NCBI GenBank assembly: GCA_033875255.1
Contig: JAWZSN010000005.1
Location: 1 to 64,000, forward strand
Length of the DNA stretch: 64,000 nt
Direction of reading: 5' to 3'
From: Marinimicrococcus sp033875255
GTDB taxonomy: Bacteria; Pseudomonadota; Alphaproteobacteria; Geminicoccales; Geminicoccaceae
A program made the translations under genes and the position numbers. Of this stretch, positions 7,088-15,799 are shown piece by piece; positions within the stretch are counted from its first letter, which is position 1; every line of letters starts with the position of its first letter. The notes beneath the pieces are model-generated. The model worked only from the letters and a program-made list of their open reading frames with translations, searched no databases and was not told the origin of the DNA.

Positions 7088-9522
7088 GGCGTCATGGGGG
7101 TGAGCGTGCCGGCGCGCACGAGGCCCACCGCGTCCTCGGAGATCTCGAGCTCGTAGGTCACCTGCCGCTCGCCGGCGAGCGTGAGCCGCCAGCGGCCCGG
7201 CGCCAGGCCCTGGGCCGCGAACCGGCCGGCGCGGTTGGTGAAGAAGGTGACCGGTGCGCGGTCGGCGTCGCCCACCTCGCGCGCCTCGCCGGCGAGCAGC
7301 GCCAGCGGCTCGCCCTCCTCGTCTAGGAGCGTGCCCATGGCGGTCACGGTGTAGCTCGAGCCCACGGTGAGCCGGTAGCCGGAACGGTAGGCCGGTGCCA
7401 GCTGGAAGGCGCCGGTGCCCAGATCGTAGCCCGGCGGCAGCCCGTCCACGTCGTAGGGGACCGAGGCGGCGGTGTAGGCACCGAGGCTCGGTACCAAAGC
7501 GGGGCCGAGAAAGCCGCTCTGCGCGGCGGCACCGGTGCCGCTCGGGCTGGCCAGCACGGTACGGCCCTCGAGGGAAGGGTGGCCCTCGATGATGGCGAAG
7601 CTGCCGCCGATCTGCCGCCCGAGCGCCACCGCGCCGTCGGCGAAAGCGATGCCGGCCTGGCCGCGCAGGGTGGAGGTCTCCTCGCCCATCTCGCCGCCCA
7701 GATCGGTGAACCGCAGGTCATGATGGAGCGATATCTCGCCGCGATTGCCCGAGTACTGGACGGCGCCGGTCACGCCGGCGGTGTCGTCGGTGCCCTCGAT
7801 GCCGAGATTGGCGTTGAGCCTCTCGATGCCGCCCAGATCGGTCGTCGTGTAATCGACACGCCCGCGCGGTGCCGCCGTGTCGTAGCTGGCGCGCAGCCGT
7901 TGGCGCGGGCCGAGCTTCCAGCTCACCGTGAAGAGCGCGCCGAAGCCCTCCTGCACGCCGGAAGAGCGCCAGGACGCGCTGACGCCCGCCGACCATTGGC
8001 CGAACCCGCGATCGAGGCCGAAGCCGGCGCTCCAGCTGTCCTCCTCCTTGCCGCGCCCCCACGAGTGGCCGGCGTCGAGACTGCCGCGCACCGAGAAGGG
8101 CAGGGCCTGGCTGTAGCGGGCGTCGAGCCTGTAGCGGACCGGGTTGGACGGCTCGCCGTCAGTGCCGAGCCGCGCGAAATCGCCGCCGGTGCCTTCGAGC
8201 GAAAGGTTGAGCGACCGCCGCGTCTCGCCGGGCAGGAGGCCCAGCTGCAGGCTGTAGCCGAGGTCGAAGGCGTAATCCAGGCGACCGTCCTCGAGCCTGC
8301 TGCCGGCGAGATCGAGGGAGAGGGCGCCGAGCGGGGTGGCGGTGGCGATGCCGGCGCCGAGCTGGGCGCTTCGGCGGTCGCCCTGGCCGTCGACGCGCAG
8401 CGTGAGGTTTTCCTGCATGCCACGGCGATAGAAGCCGGAGACTTGCGGCTCGCCCCGCTGATAGTCGCGCTCTCCCTGGGAGATCGGGGCGTTCACCCCC
8501 GCCGTCAGCGCGAACTCGGCCAGACCCGGCTCGAGCAAGGTGGCGGCGGAGAACAGGTCGAACGCGATCTCCTCGACGCGGCCACTCTCGTCGCGCACCA
8601 GCAGCGTCACCCGGTTGGCGCCCACGGTGAGGGGAAAGTCGCGCAGATCGTAGTTGCCCGGCCGCAGGCGGAAGCGGCGCATCATGCGGCCATTGACCAT
8701 CAGGTCGACGTCGGCCGTGCTGTCGAGGCTGAAGCTGTGCCGGCCGGTGGGGCGGATAGAGCGGCCCGGCGCCAGCTCGCCGTAACGCCGCTCCAGCCCC
8801 ACGCCCAGCGTGTCGCGGCTGGCCTGGAAGCCGGCCACCGGCATGCGCAGATCGCCCCCGCGCCAGCGCACCAGGCGCTCGGTGTCGTCCATCACCAGCC
8901 GCGTGCCGCGCCGGTCGATGTCGCCGTGCTCGCCGTCCGCCTCGACCTCCGCCTCGAGCACGACGCCGAGGCTGCGCAGGGCGCCGTCGGCGGAAAGGGT
9001 GGGATGGCCGGTTCCGGTGTCGCCGCTCTCGGCGCGGTGCACATGGTCGATCGCCGCGGCGAGGTTGAGGTAGCCGGCGAGGGCGGCCTCGGGCAAGGCG
9101 TCGGCGGGCGGCCCCCGGCGCTGCCGGCGAACGCCCAGCTCGGTGACGCCGCGGCGCTCGATGGGCATATCGACACGCAGTTCCAGCAGCGCCGGATCGT
9201 AGACCAGGCGCAGGCCCGCTTCGGCAACGTCCCCGGGCGTCAGGCGCCCGCTCGCCGCGGCGAGCTCCAGGAGGCGGTCGCGCGCATCGGCGGCCAGCGT
9301 CGGGTCCAAAAGCTCGAGGAGGCGTGCGGCGTCCACCGAGAACCGGTCGTCGGCGGCCAGGCGCAGCACCACGTCGCCCAGATAGAACCCGTCCTGGCGC
9401 AGCGGCATCGCCAGCTCGACGGTCCGTCCGGTGGGATTGAGGGTCTGGGCGGCTGCCGGGAACGCCAAAGCGAGGGCGAGCAGCGCCGCCGCCCGGACGG
9501 GCGGTCTGGAAGCAGAGCGCAT
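7084..9522 (-). CDS. Outer-membrane fimbrial usher (Csu/archaic type)
   Basis: An 812-residue outer-membrane usher that forms the pore for pilus subunit secretion and ordered assembly. It has a signal peptide ending in FPAAAQT. The N-terminal domain engages the chaperone; the long central region has alternating beta-strand pattern (many short aromatic and polar alternations) and contains the plug-like segment PGNYDLRDFPLTVGANRV, strongly conserved in ushers. The C-terminal domains include GRFAAQGLAPGRW, a CTD-type loop. It starts 13 bases after the chaperone gene and overlaps the tip gene by four bases. Confidence 0.9.
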   Translation of the reverse strand: MRSASRPPVRAAALLALALAFPAAAQTLNPTGRTVELAMPLRQDGFYLGDVVLRLAADDRFSVDAARLLELLDPTLAADARDRLLELAAASGRLTPGDVAEAGLRLVYDPALLELRVDMPIERRGVTELGVRRQRRGPPADALPEAALAGYLNLAAAIDHVHRAESGDTGTGHPTLSADGALRSLGVVLEAEVEADGEHGDIDRRGTRLVMDDTERLVRWRGGDLRMPVAGFQASRDTLGVGLERRYGELAPGRSIRPTGRHSFSLDSTADVDLMVNGRMMRRFRLRPGNYDLRDFPLTVGANRVTLLVRDESGRVEEIAFDLFSAATLLEPGLAEFALTAGVNAPISQGERDYQRGEPQVSGFYRRGMQENLTLRVDGQGDRRSAQLGAGIATATPLGALSLDLAGSRLEDGRLDYAFDLGYSLQLGLLPGETRRSLNLSLEGTGGDFARLGTDGEPSNPVRYRLDARYSQALPFSVRGSLDAGHSWGRGKEEDSWSAGFGLDRGFGQWSAGVSASWRSSGVQEGFGALFTVSWKLGPRQRLRASYDTAAPRGRVDYTTTDLGGIERLNANLGIEGTDDTAGVTGAVQYSGNRGEISLHHDLRFTDLGGEMGEETSTLRGQAGIAFADGAVALGRQIGGSFAIIEGHPSLEGRTVLASPSGTGAAAQSGFLGPALVPSLGAYTAASVPYDVDGLPPGYDLGTGAFQLAPAYRSGYRLTVGSSYTVTAMGTLLDEEGEPLALLAGEAREVGDADRAPVTFFTNRAGRFAAQGLAPGRWRLTLAGERQVTYELEISEDAVGLVRAGTLTPMTP

Positions 9523-9535
9523 CCTCGCTCGCGGA

Positions 9536-10270
9536 TCAGCGCGGATAGTCGAGCTGGACGTCGAGGGCGCCGGCCGTGGCGGGCAGGTCGGCGGGCACGG
9601 TGAAGCGCCGCCGCTTGCCCGGCTGGACCAGGCCCATGCCGATGGAGCCGGCGATGTGGGCGGGGTCGAGCGTGAGGCTGCGCGCGCCGTTGCCGCGGGT
9701 CGCGATCTCCACCGCCGCCCGGCTCAGCCAGGCAGCGCCGCTGCCGCTGTTCTCGAGCAGCAGGTCGACGGCCGGCTTGCCTTCTTCCGTGCGCGTGGCG
9801 CGGGCCTCGACGATCTCGAGCGCGGGCACGGCATCGGGCGGCGAGACGGTCACCAGCACGCCGAAATTGTAGACGATCTGCAGCGAGATCTTGCCGGGAT
9901 CCAGCTCGACGGGGAGTTGATTGACCGAGAAGCGGTAGGTCCGGCTGGCCTCGAGCGCATCCCCCAGCCACTGGATGCGGAAGACCTGACCGCCGCCCGG
10001 CGCCACCAACGCTTGGGGCGGGAAGACGAGGAGGTCATCCCCGGCGGGGGTGAGAGTCTTCCCGCCCTGCTCGTCGAGCTCGAGACGGCTCGTGACGATC
10101 TCGACGGGAAGCGGCTTGGTACCCGAATTGTGCACGCGGATGGCGGATGTTGCGCCGCGGCCGCTGGTGGTCATGTCGATGATCGTCGGCGAGACAGTCA
10201 TGGCGTCCGCCATACGGGGAGCGAGCAGGCAAAGCAGGGCGAACGCGAGAGCGAGGAGGCGAGCGGGCAC
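9536..10270 (-). CDS. Periplasmic pilus assembly chaperone (PapD-like fold)
   Basis: A 244-residue periplasmic chaperone with a signal peptide (LLALAFALLCLLAPRMADA). The first Ig-like domain shows MTVSPTIIDMT, RVHNSGTKPLPVEI and the subunit-binding strand segment ISLQIVYNFGVLVTV, typical of chaperones that donate the G1 strand to pilins. The second domain ends with VQLDYPR. It precedes the usher by 13 bases. Between it and the upstream pilin lies a perfect hairpin that may lower its expression relative to the pilin. Confidence 0.88.
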   Translation of the reverse strand: MPARLLALAFALLCLLAPRMADAMTVSPTIIDMTTSGRGATSAIRVHNSGTKPLPVEIVTSRLELDEQGGKTLTPAGDDLLVFPPQALVAPGGGQVFRIQWLGDALEASRTYRFSVNQLPVELDPGKISLQIVYNFGVLVTVSPPDAVPALEIVEARATRTEEGKPAVDLLLENSGSGAAWLSRAAVEIATRGNGARSLTLDPAHIAGSIGMGLVQPGKRRRFTVPADLPATAGALDVQLDYPR

Positions 10271-10320
10271 AAGACGACCTTTTGGCTGCCGGAGGGTAAG
10301 CGTGCCAGGTTTCAGGCGGA

Positions 10321-10352
10321 CAGGAGATGGCGGACGGGTCCGCCATCTCCTG
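10321..10352 (-). terminator. Perfect 15-bp hairpin between major pilin and chaperone genes
   Basis: Two perfectly complementary 15-base arms (10321-10335 and 10338-10352) are separated by two bases, inside the 87-base gap between the pilin stop and the chaperone start. No T-run follows on the minus strand, so it looks less like a simple terminator than a partial attenuator or a 3' stabiliser of a processed pilin transcript, as seen in other pilus operons. The role is inferred. Confidence 0.6.
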
Positions 10353-10357
10353 CTGTG

Positions 10358-10927
10358 TCAGACGCCGGCGGCCGGGCCGAGGTTCACGGTGAGCGTGTCG
10401 CTGTAGGTGCCGGAGAGGAGGCGAGCGGCCGGGTCGACGGCCACGTCGTCGATCTGGATGACCAGGTTGGCGCTGGTCGCTTCGACGTCAGTGGCCCCGG
10501 CAGTCGCTGCCGCGGAGGTGTTCAAGGTGAAGCTCGTCGCGCTCCAGCTGACCGCGGCGGTGTAGTCCAGCTTGCTCACGAAGTCGGTGTCCGACGTGGT
10601 GAGCTGCGCGGCGTCGTAGGTGAAGCCCTGCTTGGCCGAGGTGATCGACACATCGGTGACGAAGTTGCACATGGCGGCGGCGGTCAGCGTGACGGCAAAC
10701 CCATCAGGGACCGCATCGTCGGTAGCCGAATCCGCCGTGATCGTGAGTGTATTGCCGGCTACCGCGATGCTCGACTCGGCAGAGGCGACAAAGCTTTCGA
10801 GAGTGCAGGTATCGGCGACGCTTCCCGTCATGGTGAACGCGTTCTGGGCATTGTCTGCGGCGCTGGCATGGGAAGCCACGCCGATGGCGAGGGCGGCCGC
10901 GCAGGCGGTGGTCAAGAGTTTGTTCAT
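10358..10927 (-). CDS. Spore coat U-domain pilin, probable major subunit (CsuA/B-like)
   Basis: A 189-residue secreted protein: signal peptide MNKLLTTACAAALAIG...SHASA, then a single Ser/Thr/Ala-rich beta domain with one cysteine pair (DTCTLESF and AAMCNFV), a VSITSAKQGFTY segment and a C-terminal strand SGTYSDTLTVNLGPA typical of archaic pilins. Low complexity and small size fit the structural subunit. It is the second gene of the operon, followed by a strong hairpin, consistent with the highest expression in the cluster. Confidence 0.75.
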   Translation of the reverse strand: MNKLLTTACAAALAIGVASHASAADNAQNAFTMTGSVADTCTLESFVASAESSIAVAGNTLTITADSATDDAVPDGFAVTLTAAAMCNFVTDVSITSAKQGFTYDAAQLTTSDTDFVSKLDYTAAVSWSATSFTLNTSAAATAGATDVEATSANLVIQIDDVAVDPAARLLSGTYSDTLTVNLGPAAGV

Positions 10928-11042
10928 CAGTGCCTGTCCATGGTGCGGGTCATTCTCGCGCGCCGGGCGGAGCTGCCCGGCGGCACGCGGGGGACGGCCC
11001 GCTTCCGTCCGCCCTGGGGGGAAAGGGGAAGGCGCGCGGCGC

Positions 11043-11600
11043 TCACGGGAGCACCGCCACGCTCAAGGTGAGCTCGTCGGCATAGCTTCCGGCCAGCAGC
11101 GGCAGCGCGGGCGCGCTCCAGTCGATCGCCAGGGTGGCGCTCTGGTCGAGAGCGATCGCCGTGCCGGAATCGCTGAAGGCGCAGCCGGCGCCGCCGGGGC
11201 CGATGACGGTGCTGGTGCAGCGGTCGTCGATGCGGCTGCCGTCGTCGAGGGGCAGGGTGAGGCTCGCCTCGTAGGGCAGCAGGCCGGTGAAGCCGGGAGG
11301 GCTGTCGCCGGGGCTCTGGTGCCGGAGCCCACCGTTCGCGGAGCTCAGCTCGTAGGCGAACGGCGCGTTACACGACACCCCGACGGCGACGGAGGCGCCA
11401 GCGCCGGTCTTCGTGAGATCGCCCAGGTCGATCTGCGAGGTGGCGGCGCTCAGGGCGCAGCTCTTCTCGATCTCGCCGCGAAGCTCGATCGTGACCTGGT
11501 CGGCGCCTTGGGCCGCGGCTCTGCCCGTTCCCGCCACGAGCAGCAGGACAAGCGCCGGCCATGCGGCGTACCAAGACACGCAAAGGAGTCTGCGGAGCAC
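11043..11600 (-). CDS. Spore coat U-domain pilin-like protein, first gene of pilus operon
   Basis: A 185-residue secreted protein with an N-terminal hydrophobic segment (WPALVLLLVAGTGRAAAQG) and a beta domain with paired cysteines (EKSCALS, VSCNAPF, DDRCTST, GAGCAFSD) and the terminal strand AGSYADELTLSVAVLP. This end motif, G-x-Y-x-D-x-L-x-V, is shared with the next pilin. It is probably a minor subunit such as CsuA or CsuB. The gene is first in the operon, 115 bases before the major pilin. Confidence 0.7.
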   Translation of the reverse strand: MLRRLLCVSWYAAWPALVLLLVAGTGRAAAQGADQVTIELRGEIEKSCALSAATSQIDLGDLTKTGAGASVAVGVSCNAPFAYELSSANGGLRHQSPGDSPPGFTGLLPYEASLTLPLDDGSRIDDRCTSTVIGPGGAGCAFSDSGTAIALDQSATLAIDWSAPALPLLAGSYADELTLSVAVLP

Positions 11601-11698
11601 GGGCCAGATTCGTTTCTTGGAAATCAGCAGCCAGGCGAGATCGCTAAAACTTTATCTAACGGTGCATCGCCATTAGAATTTGTTCGCCTTACGCGGGT

Positions 11699-11726
11699 AT
11701 CATAGCCCAAAGTCGTTTGATCGCAA
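11699..11726 (-). promoter_or_regulatory. Candidate sigma70-type promoter of the pilus operon
   Basis: On the minus strand TTGCGA (-35, 4 of 6) and TATGAT (-10, 5 of 6) are separated by 16 bases, about 100 bases upstream of the first pilin start. The surrounding 11640-11760 stretch is markedly AT-rich for this genome, as expected of a promoter region shared with the divergent GST gene. Confidence 0.4.
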
Positions 11727-11866
11727 CGTAATTCTTCATTCGAAGTTCGCCCAGCGGTTGTGGCGCGTCTCATGGCAATGGGGGCAGCCGTTGAAGGCGA
11801 CGGCGGCGGTCACCATCTGCGCAAGCAGCAGGACGATGCCCGGTAGCGCAGCGCGAGAGGTGCTCG

Positions 11867-12565
11867 ATGATCGATCTTCACTATTGGCCGACGCCCAACG
11901 GCCACAAGATCACCATGTTTCTCGAGGAGGCCGGGCTCGACTACCGGATCGTGCCGGTGGATATCGGCCGCGGCGAGCAGTTCGAGCCGGATTTTCTGAA
12001 GATCGCGCCCAACAACCGGATGCCGGCCATCGTCGATCATGCGCCCGAGGGCGGCGGGGCGCCGGTGAGCCTGTTCGAGAGCGGCGCCATTCTTCTTTAT
12101 CTGGCGGAGAAGACCAAAAGCTTCGTTCCCGCCGACCTGCGCGGCCGGGCCGAGACGCTGCAGTGGCTGTTCTGGCAGATGGGCGGGCTCGGGCCGATGG
12201 CCGGCCAGAACCACCATTTCGGCCAGTACGCCCCGGAAAAGATCCCCTACGCCATCGACCGCTACGTCAACGAGACCAACCGGCTTTATGGCGTCATGGA
12301 CCGGCGGCTGGCCGACCGGCCGTTCCTCGCCGGACAGGACTACTCGATCGCCGACATGGCCTCCTATCCGTGGGTGGTGCCGCACGAGCGGCAGGGTCAG
12401 AATCTGGACGATTTTCCCGACCTCAAGCGCTGGTTCGAGGCGATCCGCGAGCGGCCGGCCACGGTGCGCGCCTATGAATGGGGGCCGAAGATCAACCAGG
12501 GCCGCGCCACCGTCGACGAGGACGCGAAGAAGATCCTCTTCGGCCAGACCGCGGCCAGCCGCTAG
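11867..12565 (+). CDS. Glutathione S-transferase family protein (YfcG/YghU-like)
   Basis: A 232-residue cytosolic GST with an N-terminal thioredoxin-like domain (MIDLHYWPTPNGHKITMFLEE; PNGHKI is typical of the nu-class disulfide-bond reductase group) and cis-Pro/ESGAI glutathione-binding loop (NNRMPAI, SLFESGAILLYLAEK). The helical C-domain contains IADMASYPWV. Members of this subgroup usually act as glutathione-dependent disulfide reductases, but the exact substrate is unknown. The alkB-type gene follows after 11 bases, so the two may be co-transcribed. Confidence 0.85.
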   Translation: MIDLHYWPTPNGHKITMFLEEAGLDYRIVPVDIGRGEQFEPDFLKIAPNNRMPAIVDHAPEGGGAPVSLFESGAILLYLAEKTKSFVPADLRGRAETLQWLFWQMGGLGPMAGQNHHFGQYAPEKIPYAIDRYVNETNRLYGVMDRRLADRPFLAGQDYSIADMASYPWVVPHERQGQNLDDFPDLKRWFEAIRERPATVRAYEWGPKINQGRATVDEDAKKILFGQTAASR

Positions 12566-12576
12566 GGGGCGGCTGC

Positions 12577-13275
12577 ATGAGCCGCGGCCGGGGAGGCGCG
12601 CAGGGCGCGCTGGACCTCGGCACCGGGGGCGCTCCGCCGCCGGCGCTGCCCGAGGGGGTACGGCATCTGCCGGGGCGGCTCGACGGGACCGCCCAGCGCG
12701 CCCTGGTGGACGAGGTGCTGGGTCTGGTCGGGCAGGCCGGCTGGCTCGAGCCGGTCATGCCGCGCTCGGGCCGGCCGCTCTCGGTGGCCATGTGCAATCT
12801 CGGCGCGCTGGGGTGGATCACCGACCGGCGCGGCTACCGCTACGAGCCTGTGCACCCGCTCACCTGCAGGCCGTGGCCGCCCATCCCCCGGCTCCTTCTG
12901 GACCTGTGGGAGGAGCTTGCCGGCTATCCCCATCCGCCCGAATGCTGCCTCGTCAATCTCTATCGCGAGGGTGCGAGGATGGGGATGCACCAGGACCGCG
13001 ACGAGGCCGAGCTCGCGGCACCGGTGCTCTCCGTGTCGCTGGGCGACGAGGCGGTGTTCAGGGTCGGCGGCAGGGAGCGGCGCGAGGCCGGGGTGCGGCT
13101 GCCTTTGCTGAGCGGCGACGTGCTGCTCATGGGTGGGCCCGCCCGCCTTCTCTTTCACGGGGTCGACCGCATCATGCCCGGCACCTCGCCTCTGGTGCCC
13201 GGTGGAGGACGCCTCAACCTCACGCTGCGGCGCGTCACGCAGCCGGACGACGGCCCTCGAACAGATAGCGGTTGA
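12577..13275 (+). CDS. alkB: AlkB-type 2-oxoglutarate/Fe(II) DNA dioxygenase
   Basis: A 232-residue oxidative DNA-demethylation enzyme that removes N1-methyladenine and N3-methylcytosine. The iron ligands H-x-D are in MGMHQDRDE and the distal His is in LFHGVDRI; the 2-oxoglutarate-binding Arg pair is in GGRLNLTLRRV. CLVNLYREGARMGMHQD is a strongly conserved AlkB signature. ATG at 12577 follows a purine-rich segment soon after the GST stop. The 3' end overlaps the convergent methyltransferase gene by 41 bases. Together with Tag and Ogt elsewhere in the window it forms a scattered alkylation-repair set. Confidence 0.9.
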   Translation: MSRGRGGAQGALDLGTGGAPPPALPEGVRHLPGRLDGTAQRALVDEVLGLVGQAGWLEPVMPRSGRPLSVAMCNLGALGWITDRRGYRYEPVHPLTCRPWPPIPRLLLDLWEELAGYPHPPECCLVNLYREGARMGMHQDRDEAELAAPVLSVSLGDEAVFRVGGRERREAGVRLPLLSGDVLLMGGPARLLFHGVDRIMPGTSPLVPGGGRLNLTLRRVTQPDDGPRTDSG

Positions 13276-14023
13276 GGCTCATGAAATAGGCGTCCTCCTG
13301 GGCCAGCTCGCGCAGCTCCTCGACCCAGGCGGCGACCTGCTCGCTGCGCACCAGGCCGCGCTCGCTGGCGAACGAGGCGATCATCTCGATCAGGCCGCGG
13401 CTGTAGGCCTGCTCGTGCAGGCGCGTGTTGAGAATGGGCCAGGCGGTGACGCGCAGATCGCGGAAACCCTGGGCGCGCAGGCGGGGCAGCAAGGTGCGCG
13501 GCAGCCGCGGATCGACGACATGGGCTTCCCAGGCGGTCAGGATACGCGCCATGCGGGCCTCGTCGCGGGCATGCCAGACGATGCTGTCCCAGTCGGTCGA
13601 GAGAACGAGCAGCCGCCCGCCGGGGCACAGCACCCGCGCAATCTCGCCCAGCGCCTTTTCCACCGGCGCCACATATTCCAGGGTCTGGATACAGGCAAGC
13701 GCATCGAAGGCGGCGCCGGCGGAGGGGATGTCGCGGGCGTCGCCGCGCATGAAGCGCAGCCAGGGCACCCCCTCGGCGCGCTGTGCCGCCGCCGCCACCA
13801 GTTGCGCGCTCACGTCGACGCCCAACGCCAGGCCTTCGGGACCCACGGCGTCGGCCATCGCCCGGGTCAAGAGGCCGTGGCCGCAGCCGAGGTCGAGCAC
13901 CCGCTCGCCCGGCTGCAGGGCGAGGCGGCGCAGGGTCTCGGTCCGCTGGGCGCGGACGTCGGCGGTCTCGTAGATGGCCTCGAGCCGGCGGGCCGTCTCG
14001 CCGGCGAACTGGAGGATCGCCAT
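13235..14023 (-). CDS. SAM-dependent class I methyltransferase
   Basis: A 262-residue Rossmann methyltransferase. Motif I is VLDLGCGHGLLTRAM, post-I acidic GVDVSAQLV, motif II DARDIPSAGAAFDALAC, motif III LCPGGRLLVLSTDWD. The start MAILQFAG at 14023 is chosen because upstream codons fall in the neighbouring gene's intergenic region. It lies 25 bases after a second methyltransferase gene on the same strand, and the two are similar in layout. The substrate is unknown; the fold resembles the UbiE/arsenite and small-molecule methyltransferase group. Confidence 0.8.
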   Translation of the reverse strand: MAILQFAGETARRLEAIYETADVRAQRTETLRRLALQPGERVLDLGCGHGLLTRAMADAVGPEGLALGVDVSAQLVAAAAQRAEGVPWLRFMRGDARDIPSAGAAFDALACIQTLEYVAPVEKALGEIARVLCPGGRLLVLSTDWDSIVWHARDEARMARILTAWEAHVVDPRLPRTLLPRLRAQGFRDLRVTAWPILNTRLHEQAYSRGLIEMIASFASERGLVRSEQVAAWVEELRELAQEDAYFMSLNRYLFEGRRPAA

Positions 14024-14048
14024 GCCTGTCCTCCCGGCGTGGCGGCCT

Positions 14049-14876
14049 TCAGGCCGGGCGTCGCGCGATGAAGGTATAGAAATTGCTGCTGGCGAAGAAC
14101 ACGCCCCTGGCCGAGGCCGCCTCGAGCGCGTCGACATAGGCCGCAGCCCTGGCCTCTTCGAGGACGCCCGAGCGGGGCAGGAGGACGCGGAAGCTGTCGA
14201 GGGCCGCAGCGAAGAAGTCGGCACGGCCGATGTCGCTCACCACATAGGCGAAACTGCACTCCAGCGGCATGTCGAGGCCGGCCAGCAGCCGCGGGACGGT
14301 GCGCATCACCCGCGGATTGGTGACCAGCGCCTCGCGCAGCATCCGGTCGGTGCCCTCGCCACCGTCCTCGGCCTCGGTGACGAAGCTCAGCGAGGCGTAA
14401 TCGCCGTCGCACAGCACGATGCGCCCGCCCGGGCGCACCAACCGCGCGGCCTCGCGCACCACCGCCAGCGGATCGGCGACGTGGCTGAGGAGCGTGTGGG
14501 CGATGATCACGTCGAAGCTCGCGTCGGGCAGCGCCAGGGCCCGCGCATCGCCGGCCTCGAACTGCACGCGCTCCTCGGGCAGCTCGGCGCCGGCGAGGGC
14601 CCGGGCGCGCTCGACCAGGGCGGGCGAGAGGTCGATGCCCAGCACACGGCCGGCAAAATGCCGCCGGCGGGCCAGGGTGCGCGCCGCCACGCCGGTGCCG
14701 CAGCCCAGATCCAGCGCCTGCTGCACGCCGTCCAGGTCGATCCGGTCGAGATAGTCGCCGATCATCCGCTGGTAGCGGGGGTGGGCGCCGCGCGCCTCGA
14801 GGCGCCGGGCGATGGCCTGCAATGTAGGTCCGTCGAGCTCGTCGGTGCGGCCATAGACGTCGGCCGAGCGTGCCAT
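14049..14876 (-). CDS. SAM-dependent class I methyltransferase
   Basis: A 275-residue methyltransferase with motif I ALDLGCGTGVAARTLARR, acidic ribose-binding GIDLSPALVERAR, motif II FDVIIAHTLLSHVADP and motif III VRPGGRIVLCDGDYAS. It is upstream of and co-oriented with a related methyltransferase. Nothing in the context fixes a substrate: the neighbours are AlkB and a TRIC-like channel. A tandem duplication that then diverged is plausible. Confidence 0.8.
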   Translation of the reverse strand: MARSADVYGRTDELDGPTLQAIARRLEARGAHPRYQRMIGDYLDRIDLDGVQQALDLGCGTGVAARTLARRRHFAGRVLGIDLSPALVERARALAGAELPEERVQFEAGDARALALPDASFDVIIAHTLLSHVADPLAVVREAARLVRPGGRIVLCDGDYASLSFVTEAEDGGEGTDRMLREALVTNPRVMRTVPRLLAGLDMPLECSFAYVVSDIGRADFFAAALDSFRVLLPRSGVLEEARAAAYVDALEAASARGVFFASSNFYTFIARRPA

Positions 14877-15042
14877 GCCGGTTGCCTCCTGCGCCGGTTT
14901 TCCGGTCTGCTCCGCCTGCGCCGATCACGGCCCCGCCCGGACCTTCACGCGTCGCGCGCTTGTGCGATCGGCCATCGTAGCTTTGCCGGTGTGCCAGGGT
15001 CAATATGTCGCAGCGCTGGCTGTCGGCGCCGTGGCCTGCAGC

Positions 15043-15675
15043 TCAGCGGGGTGGGTAGTCGCGGCCCGGACGCGGTCGGTAGGTCGGAATGGAAAGCTCG
15101 AAGAGCAGGGCTGCGCCGCGGATGGTGAGCGCGGTCGCGAAGCCGGTGAGGGCGGCGGCGAGCTCGGGCAGGCCCAAGGCGAGCAGTAGCACCGCCATGC
15201 CGGCCCCGGCGGCGGCGGCGCTGGCATAGACCTCGCGGCGCAGGATGAGCGGGGTCTCGTTGCAGATCACGTCGCGGATCAGCCCGCCGAAGGTGGCGGT
15301 CATGACGCCCATGAGGATGGCAACGCTCCAGTCGGCGCCGACCGAGCGGGCGATGCCGGCGCCCAGCACGCTGTAGATCGAGAGGCCCAGCGCGTCGAAC
15401 CAGAGCAGCACGCGGTAGCGGGATTCGAGCTGGGGTGCGGTGAAGTAGACCAGCACCGCGGCGACGCTCGTCACCAGCAGGAACTCGGGCTCGCCGACCC
15501 AGAAGACCGGCCGGCCGAGGAGCAGGTCGCGCAGCGTGCCGCCGCCGACACCGGTCACCGAGGCCACCAGGATGAAGCCCACGATGTCGAGCTCCTTGCG
15601 CGAGGCGTTGAGCGCGCCGCTGAGCGCGAAGACGAAGACGCCCAGCGCGTCGAGCCAGAACGGCAGCACGTGCAT
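15043..15675 (-). CDS. TRIC/UPF0126 family cation channel (YadS-like)
   Basis: A 210-residue inner-membrane protein made of two repeated three-helix units, the prokaryotic TRIC fold. The repeat signatures are GALNASRKELDIVGF with TGVGGGTLRDLLLG in the first half and MGVMTATFGGLIRDVICNE in the second. These G-x-x-R-D turns line the pore in TRIC proteins. The start MHVLPFWLD at 15675 places the first helix normally; a longer frame upstream would add a basic unconserved leader. Cation conduction is inferred from the family. Confidence 0.85.
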   Translation of the reverse strand: MHVLPFWLDALGVFVFALSGALNASRKELDIVGFILVASVTGVGGGTLRDLLLGRPVFWVGEPEFLLVTSVAAVLVYFTAPQLESRYRVLLWFDALGLSIYSVLGAGIARSVGADWSVAILMGVMTATFGGLIRDVICNETPLILRREVYASAAAAGAGMAVLLLALGLPELAAALTGFATALTIRGAALLFELSIPTYRPRPGRDYPPR

Positions 15676-15799
15676 GATTGAAGGGACCTCCGTGCGGGCT
15701 CCATGACGGGGCGGCAGCGCCCGTCGACAGGCGGCGCCGTTGCATGGCACAATGCTAGATCGGCTTCCAGACCGGGGGCGAGACCAAGGGGGGCGAAGG

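Noticed and set aside
5567..7156. A long plus-strand open frame across the acetyltransferase and tip adhesin genes
   Set aside because: Antisense shadow of two genes with clear domains on the minus strand.
7579..9603. A 674-codon open frame on the plus strand opposite the usher gene
   Set aside because: It is the antisense of the usher, rich in Ala/Glu/Arg/Gly with no domain; long shadow frames are normal at this GC content.
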